Source: Kitasatospora sp. MAP5-34
GTDB taxonomy: Bacteria; Actinomycetota; Actinomycetes; Streptomycetales; Streptomycetaceae
Reading direction: 5' to 3'
DNA: 64,000 nt
NCBI RefSeq assembly: GCF_029894335.1
Contig: NZ_JARXZC010000001.1
Span: forward strand, 186,001 to 250,000
Every line of letters begins with the position of its first letter. The stretch's first letter is position 1. Shown here piece by piece: positions 59,246 through 64,000 of this stretch. The notes beneath the pieces are model-generated. The model was not told the origin of the DNA and did no database searches. It saw only the letters and a list, made by a program, of their open reading frames with translations. A program made the translations under genes and the position numbers.

Positions 59246-59488
59246 CCGACTCGTGCCGACAGCGCTCACGCTCCCTCGCTCCCTTGCTCCCTCCGACTGA
59301 ACGGTGAGGCCGACCGGGATCCGCGCAGTGGGGTTTTCTCCACCCCCGCATGGGGCCCAGCACCCGTGTTCTCCGCCCGTGCTCCCGGGACGCTGGTGTG
59401 GCCGGGAAACGTCGACCGCTGCGACCCGGCGGACGGTGAACGACGTGCCGCCCGATCGATCCCCGCCGCATATTCAGGAGGACACCTC

Positions 59489-60784
59489 ATGACCGGACAC
59501 ACGCCGTCCCCGCACCACCGTCGGCAGGCGGGTCTGACGCTCGTCCTGGCCGCAGCCCTGACCGGCACGCTCGCCGCCTGCGGGGCGGCCGCCGCACCGC
59601 AGGCCGCCCACGCGCCGGCTGGACGCCCGAGCGCGCCAGCCTCGCCGCAGGCCCGGCTGTCCGGGCTCGCCCAGCAGGACGTGGACGCCGGAGCGCCCGG
59701 AGTGATCGTCCGGGTCGACGACGGCAACGCACCGGCGGTCGAGATCGCCCGGCAGGCGCCCTGGACCAGGGCCGACCACGTGCTCGCCGCGAGCGACGCG
59801 TTCAGGATGGGCTCCAACACCAAGACGATGGTCGCCACCGTGGTTCTCCAACTGGTCGCCGAACACCGGATCCAGCTCGCCGACCCGGTCGAGAAGTGGC
59901 TGCCCGGCCTGATCCCGAACGGGGCCGCGATCACCCTGCGGATGCTGCTCGACCACACCAGTGGCCTGTTCAACTACGCCAACGACCCCGACGTCCTGAA
60001 GGCGTTCACCGGCCAGGACACCAGGCAGTGGGCCCCGCAGGAGCTGATCGCCGCCGCCGTCCGCCACAACCCGCTGTTCGCGCCTGGCGCCCAGTACTCC
60101 TACAGCAACACCAACTACGTCGCGCTCGGCCTGGTCGCCGAGAAGGTCTCGGAACACAGCCTGGGCGAGCTGATCCAGCAGCGGATCGCCGGTCCGCTGC
60201 ACCTGACACACACCTACCTGGTCACCGGCTCCGACGAGGCGAAGAACCCCGCTCTCGCCCACGGCTACGAGCCCGACGCCGCCCAACTCGCGCCCGTACT
60301 GCCGCCTGGCACGCCCGTCGGCACCGCGTTCGCCGGCCCGGCCCGGCCCGACGGCCACGTCGACACCACCTGGACCAACTCCAGCACGGAATGGGCTGCG
60401 GGCGGCATGGTCTCCACCGCCCAGGACTGGGCCACGTTCGACACCGCGCTCATGTCCGGGAAGCTCCTGCCGCCCGCCCAGCTCAAGGAGATGCAGACCA
60501 CCGTCGCGGAGGAGAGCGGCAACCCGAACCGCTACGGGCTCGGCCTGGAGCAGGTGGTCACCCCCTGCGGCACCGTCTGGGGCCACGTCGGCCAGGTACC
60601 CGGCTACTCCAGCGAGGACTACACCGACAGCACCGGCCGCCGTACTGTCTCGGTCTTCACCACGACCATCTTCGGCCTCGCCTCGCCGAAGACCGGCGCT
60701 GCCGACCAGGCCCTGGTGAACGCCGCAGTCTGCACCATGCTCGACAAGCCGATCCCCAGCACGCCTGCGGCCCCGGCGGGTTGA
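59489..60784 (+). CDS. Class C beta-lactamase-like serine hydrolase (lipoprotein)
   Basis: 431 residues, ATG 59489 with AGGAGG 7 nt upstream. The leader ends in the lipobox LAAC, so it is probably a lipoprotein. Motifs: SNTKT (catalytic Ser-x-x-Lys), YSYSNTNYVALG (YxN), and HVGQVPGYSSEDY (the HxG equivalent of KTG). D-alanyl-D-alanine carboxypeptidase/esterase-type relatives share this layout, so it may process peptidoglycan peptides or esters rather than beta-lactams. Confidence 0.88.
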   Translation: MTGHTPSPHHRRQAGLTLVLAAALTGTLAACGAAAAPQAAHAPAGRPSAPASPQARLSGLAQQDVDAGAPGVIVRVDDGNAPAVEIARQAPWTRADHVLAASDAFRMGSNTKTMVATVVLQLVAEHRIQLADPVEKWLPGLIPNGAAITLRMLLDHTSGLFNYANDPDVLKAFTGQDTRQWAPQELIAAAVRHNPLFAPGAQYSYSNTNYVALGLVAEKVSEHSLGELIQQRIAGPLHLTHTYLVTGSDEAKNPALAHGYEPDAAQLAPVLPPGTPVGTAFAGPARPDGHVDTTWTNSSTEWAAGGMVSTAQDWATFDTALMSGKLLPPAQLKEMQTTVAEESGNPNRYGLGLEQVVTPCGTVWGHVGQVPGYSSEDYTDSTGRRTVSVFTTTIFGLASPKTGAADQALVNAAVCTMLDKPIPSTPAAPAG

Positions 60785-60888
60785 CGTCGGGCCCGCCGGC
60801 GTCCCCTCCCACTCTCTGAGCGCAGAGAAGGTTGTTCCGCGACCGGCTCCGGACCGGCCCGCGCCCCACCCGGGCAGGTCGACTATTA

Positions 60889-60945
60889 TCATGAGAGTTA
60901 ACTTGCATAAAGCGCGCAGGGTGCCTATATTCATGAGGGTTGACC
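60889..60945 (+). promoter_or_regulatory. Direct-repeat operator candidates upstream of the cupin gene
   Basis: TCATGAGAGTTAA (from 60889) and TCATGAGGGTTGA (from 60931) are two near-identical elements with 42-bp centre spacing, four helical turns, before the cupin gene at 60984. The first lies within the imperfect dyad TTATCATGAGAG/CTTGCATAA. A binding site for the TetR protein encoded at 62359 or another regulator is possible. Confidence 0.45.
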
Positions 60946-60983
60946 CTGGTAACGATGGCAGTCTCTCTTCGCTGGAGGTTCAG

Positions 60984-61442
60984 ATGGCAGACGTCTCAGT
61001 GGTCGGCCCGGACGCCGGTGAGTCGATCCAGCTCGGCCCGACCCGGATGCGGATCCTCGAGGACGGCAGCACGACCGGGCACCGCCTGGGCGTCGGCGAG
61101 ATCACGCTCGCCCCGCACACCGACGGGCCGCCGCAGCACCGGCATGCCCGGCACGACGAAGGCTTCTACGTGGTGTCCGGCACGGCCCGCTTCACCGTCG
61201 GCGAGACTGTGTACGACGTACCCGCCGGAACGCTGGTCATGATCCCGCCCGGCGCCCCGCACACCTTCGCCAACCCGACCGACGGCATCACGGTCCTGCT
61301 CAACACGTTCACCCCGGACCTGTACGTCAACTACTTCCGGGATCTGCGCGACATGATCGCCGACGGTCGGCCGCTCACCCCCGAGGCGACGATCGAGGCG
61401 ATGAGCCGGTACGCCACCGAGCCGGCCACAGACTTCGCCTGA
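60984..61442 (+). CDS. Cupin-domain protein
   Basis: 152 residues, ATG 60984 with GGAGG 5 nt upstream (the ORF extends to 60891 through the operator region, less likely). Single cupin with HRHARHDEGFYVVSGTARFT (metal-binding His and Glu) and GTLVMIPPGAPHTFANPTDG. The C-terminal 40 residues form a helix-rich tail (FRDLRDMIADGRPLTPEATI). Likely a small-molecule binding or oxygenase cupin in the right-hand stress/catabolic group. Confidence 0.87.
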   Translation: MADVSVVGPDAGESIQLGPTRMRILEDGSTTGHRLGVGEITLAPHTDGPPQHRHARHDEGFYVVSGTARFTVGETVYDVPAGTLVMIPPGAPHTFANPTDGITVLLNTFTPDLYVNYFRDLRDMIADGRPLTPEATIEAMSRYATEPATDFA

Positions 61443-61515
61443 GCATCCACACCCGCACCCGTACCCGCACCGGTAACCCGGCCCGACCCGCCCCAGCCCC
61501 GGCCGACTCCTGCCA

Positions 61516-61621
61516 ACCAATCCCGCAGGCCGGGCGCTTCCCGCTCACCGAGCAGCCCGCAACGGTCTTCGCGGCGATCGGCGACTTCGTCGACACCCAG
61601 GTCAGGCCCGACAGCGAGTAG
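61516..61621 (+). pseudogene. 3' remnant of an alpha/beta-hydrolase
   Basis: A frame ending at TAG 61621 encodes AGRFPLTEQPATVFAAIGDF and a short tail, the C-terminal signature of alpha/beta hydrolases around the catalytic His (normally GHFP; here GRFP). Upstream of 61516 only low-complexity Pro/Thr/Arg residues precede it and no start exists, so it looks like the tail of a deleted gene. Confidence 0.5.
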
Positions 61622-61768
61622 CCCGGAGACCAGCGCGAGGCCGCGCCCGCCGTGCCGTTCGCGGCCCGGCGGGCCCGGCGGGCGCGGCGTATGTCAGGAC
61701 CGCACTACCACTGAAAAGGGCACCTCCATTGACGGGAGGTGCCGCTCGCACGAGCCAGGAGAACCGAG

Positions 61769-62188
61769 ATGTCACTGGACAACGAGAAGATCATCCGCAA
61801 CGCCTACCAGGTCGCCGAGGATCAGGACGTCGCCGGGTGGGTCGCCGCCTTCACCGAGGACGGGACCTTCACGGACATGTCGATCCCGCACACCTATCGC
61901 GGCGCGGACGAACTCGGCAAGACGGTCGAGGTCTACGCGAAGGCGTTTCCCGACATGCATCGCGAACTCGGCCGGTTCTACGTCACCGGCGACATCGTCA
62001 TCGTGCAGCTGCGGCTCCAGGGCACCCACCTCGGCCCGCTGGAGACGCCCTCGGGCACCGTCCCGGCGACCGGCAAGCGCATGGACGCCCCATGCTGCGA
62101 CGTGTTCGAGCTGGTCGACGGCAAGATCAAGCGCTTCGACTGCTACGCGGAAGGTTCCGTCATCGCTGCCCAGCTCGGCCTGGCCTGA
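61769..62188 (+). CDS. SnoaL/NTF2-like protein
   Basis: 139 residues, ATG 61769 with AGGAG 7 nt upstream. SnoaL-like cone fold: KIIRNAYQVAEDQDVAGWVA, AFTEDGTFTDMSIPHTYRGA, VEVYAKAFPDMHRELGRFY, and CCDVFELVDGKIKRFDCYAE. Members act as cyclases, isomerases or small hydrolases; substrate unknown. A second SnoaL-like gene lies at 63049. Confidence 0.88.
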   Translation: MSLDNEKIIRNAYQVAEDQDVAGWVAAFTEDGTFTDMSIPHTYRGADELGKTVEVYAKAFPDMHRELGRFYVTGDIVIVQLRLQGTHLGPLETPSGTVPATGKRMDAPCCDVFELVDGKIKRFDCYAEGSVIAAQLGLA

Positions 62189-62358
62189 GCCCGGCGAGTG
62201 GCACCTGGGGGAGCCCGGACCCGGCCGATCGCCGGGCTGGGTCCGGGGCCGTGAAGGGCCTGCCGACCGCCCACAGGTGTCCGCGCGCGTGCGGCCTCTT
62301 CCTCAACGACCCCGCTGCCTGGACGAACGCACCCTCAACGATCCACCGCAGTGCAGCA

Positions 62359-62955
62359 CTAGCGTTCGACCGGGGTGGCGGCTGCGGCCGCCCACCAGGC
62401 GGGTGCGCACGACACGGCGACCTCGACCAGGTCGTCTTTGGTGACGTCCGGATGGCCGAGCCATGCCCTGATGGCTCCGGCGAAGCCGTGGGCCAGGAAC
62501 TGTGCGGTCACCTGGTGGCTGACGTCGGGAAGGCCACGGCCGGCCGTGCGCTCCAGGAACGAGAGCGCGTAGTCGTTGAAGTGCCGCACCAGGGCGTCGA
62601 AGACGCCGCGATCCGCAGGATCGCCCAGCGCGTTCCGGTAGACGGCCGCGAACCGCTCGACGTGGTCGGCCACTTCCCGGACGGCCAGGTGCAGCAGCTC
62701 CGGGCCCGGGTACCCCTGGGCGCGGCGCTGCTCCTCCAGTCGGTGCCCGGTCTCCAGATCGGAGTAGAGCGCTTCGATGAGCGGATCCAGTGGGGTGCTG
62801 TAGCGGTTGTAGAAGGTCGCCCGGGTGATCCTCGCGCGCTCGGCCAAGTCGGCGACGGTGATCTGGGAGGCGGGCCGCTGCGAGGCGAGTTCCACGACGG
62901 CCTGCCGCAGGGCGCTGGTGGTCCGGGTGACTCGCGGGTCGGTCCGATCGCTCAC
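62359..62955 (-). CDS. TetR-family regulator
   Basis: 198 residues from GTG 62955 with GGAGG 8 nt upstream (an upstream ATG at 63018 would extend it into the divergent promoter). N-terminal HTH: TSALRQAVVELASQRPASQI, TVADLAERARITRATFYNRY. The C-terminal domain is all-helical and ligand-binding. It diverges from the SnoaL-like gene at 63049 and probably represses it and neighbours. Confidence 0.9.
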   Translation of the reverse strand: MSDRTDPRVTRTTSALRQAVVELASQRPASQITVADLAERARITRATFYNRYSTPLDPLIEALYSDLETGHRLEEQRRAQGYPGPELLHLAVREVADHVERFAAVYRNALGDPADRGVFDALVRHFNDYALSFLERTAGRGLPDVSHQVTAQFLAHGFAGAIRAWLGHPDVTKDDLVEVAVSCAPAWWAAAAATPVER

Positions 62956-63048
62956 AGCGCTGCCCTCCAGATCCCGCTGACCGGTTGCGGGAGATGCGCA
63001 CCCAGTGCTCTTATGCATATGTCAAATAGTTTCACGAGGGGAGCCGAC
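62956..63048. promoter_or_regulatory. Divergent promoter region with TATGCATA dyad
   Basis: 93 bp between the TetR gene and the SnoaL-like gene; it contains the 8-bp palindrome TATGCATA (63012-63019), within an AT-rich stretch rare in this DNA, a likely TetR operator. Confidence 0.5.
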
Positions 63049-63516
63049 ATGTCCTCCTACACCTCGATCCCACCCCAGGAAGCCGCCGACCGCCTCGCCA
63101 TCCGGGAGCTGATCGACGCCTACGCGCACTGCGCCGACCGTCGGGACGGCAAGGGCCAGATGGCCCTGTTCACCGAGGACACCCGCTTCCTGGTGTACAT
63201 GGACGCCACCGCAGCCGAGCCGACCCAGGAACTGCACGGACGCGAGGCCCTCGCCCCGGTGTTCGACAACCTGAACACCTACCGGGCCACCACCCACTTC
63301 AACGGCCAGAGCACGGTGTCCCTCGACGGCGACCGGGCGAGCGGCGAGAGCTACTGCCTGGCCCAGCACATCTCCTTCGGCGCGGATGCCGAGCGCACGA
63401 TCATGATCGCGTCCATCCGTTACCTCGACGAATTCGTCAAGCAGGACGGCGCGTGGTTCTTCGCCGAGCGCCGTCTGATGGTCGACTGGACCGAGACCCG
63501 CCCCTGCACGCCCTGA
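63049..63516 (+). CDS. SnoaL/NTF2-like protein
   Basis: 155 residues, ATG 63049 with GAGGGGAG upstream. SnoaL-like fold: AADRLAIRELIDAYAHCADR, RDGKGQMALFTEDTRFLVYM, YCLAQHISFGADAERTIMIA, WFFAERRLMVDWTETRP. Probably controlled by the adjacent TetR protein; likely in a catabolic group with the SDR gene that follows. Confidence 0.88.
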   Translation: MSSYTSIPPQEAADRLAIRELIDAYAHCADRRDGKGQMALFTEDTRFLVYMDATAAEPTQELHGREALAPVFDNLNTYRATTHFNGQSTVSLDGDRASGESYCLAQHISFGADAERTIMIASIRYLDEFVKQDGAWFFAERRLMVDWTETRPCTP

Positions 63517-63642
63517 GAGCCCGCGTCAGACACAGGCTCTGAACGAGCGTCACCTCCCCGGTGGCCTGTCCACCCGGCCGCGCCGCTCGTGCCACCTGAT
63601 CGGGTGGTTTCGTTCGGCCCGGCCCGTGGCAGTCATCCCGCC

Positions 63643-64000
63643 ATGACTATCCGCGACCAGGTCTGCCTGGTAACCGGCGCAGCCAGCGGGATCGGCCGGG
63701 CCGTGGCCGTCCGCTTCGCCGCCGAGGGCGCACACGTCGTCGCCACCGACCTCGACGGCCCAGGGCTCGACCGGCTCGCGGAGCAGCTGCCAGGGACCAC
63801 GACGGTGGTCGGAGACGTCTCACAGGCGCCTGACGTACGGCGGATGGTCGACGCCGCCGTCGAGCGGTACGGGCGGCTGGATGTCGCGGTGGCCAACGCG
63901 GGCGTGCTCCCGCTGATGGAGATCACCGAGGCGGACGGCGACGACTTCGACCGGGTCATGGCGGTGGACGGGCGAGGCATGTTCCTCACCTGCAAGTACG
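63643..64000 (+). CDS. SDR-family oxidoreductase (3' end outside window)
   Basis: Partial: 119 codons to the window edge from ATG 63643. Rossmann motif CLVTGAASGIGRAVAVRFAA with the TGxxxGxG nucleotide-binding loop, then DLDGPGLDRLAEQL, DVSQAPDVRRMVDAAVERYG, VAVANAGVLP (NAG motif). The catalytic Tyr-x3-Lys lies past the window. A short-chain dehydrogenase acting on a hydroxy or keto substrate. Confidence 0.93.
   Translation, partial: MTIRDQVCLVTGAASGIGRAVAVRFAAEGAHVVATDLDGPGLDRLAEQLPGTTTVVGDVSQAPDVRRMVDAAVERYGRLDVAVANAGVLPLMEITEADGDDFDRVMAVDGRGMFLTCKY

Overview
The window is high-GC actinomycete DNA, most likely from a Streptomycetaceae chromosome (Streptomyces or Kitasatospora). Pointers to this are codon third positions dominated by G/C, frequent GTG/TTG starts, a conservon (cvn) operon with a P450, an XRE/DUF397 pair, in-frame TTA (bldA-type) codons, and 2,4-dienoyl-CoA reductase, GH27-lectin and DUF4331 genes typical of that family. 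The species cannot be fixed from the sequence alone.

Region 1 (1-12.1 kb) is ordinary accessory metabolism: a TPR/DUF4331 pair, a NicO-type metal transporter with a lipoprotein, an aldo/keto reductase, an amino-acid ABC binding protein, an amidase, a FadH-type reductase behind a 28-bp palindrome, and an ArsR-SRPBCC fusion regulator whose promoter carries an operator in its spacer.

Region 2 (12.1-15.9 kb) looks like a small RiPP locus of the imiditide type: a 60-residue Gly/Asp-rich precursor, a long PIMT-like methyltransferase translationally coupled to it through a TTG start, several tiny co-directional ORFs, and a divergent XRE/DUF397 pair. Region 3 (16-21.2 kb) holds signal peptidase I, YihY, tRNA-Cys, a duplicated Cys-rich domain protein, an EXORDIUM-like secreted protein and a rhomboid-like membrane protein.

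Region 4 (about 21.3-48.9 kb) is the main find: a putative, apparently undescribed biosynthetic cluster. It combines an arginyl-tRNA synthetase, an aberrant class II tRNA-like gene (apparent anticodon UCU, G73, A20), two Fem-like GNAT-fold transferases each next to a paralogous MFS exporter, two different ATP-grasp ligases, a CHAT-protease/zinc-ribbon protein, a LysE exporter and a StrR/ParB-like regulator. Alongside these are two ferredoxins, an AmrS-like radical SAM enzyme, a cupin, a class V aminotransferase, an MDR oxidoreductase, an AurF-like diiron oxygenase with all seven ligands, an RraA-ferritin fusion, a ketopantoate-reductase homologue and an NRAMP metal transporter. The simplest reading is tRNA-dependent assembly of a small, possibly N-oxygenated peptide. 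Four of its genes carry TTA codons, suggesting bldA control.

Region 5 (49-64 kb) holds a secreted GH27 alpha-galactosidase with a lectin module, a conservon that has cvnA-B-C and a CYP157-like P450 (QxxW instead of ExxR) but no cvnD GTPase, a DUF6183 protein, a Tat-exported amine oxidase, a class C beta-lactamase-like lipoprotein, and a stress/catabolic set (cupin, two SnoaL-like proteins, TetR, SDR) that runs off the right edge.
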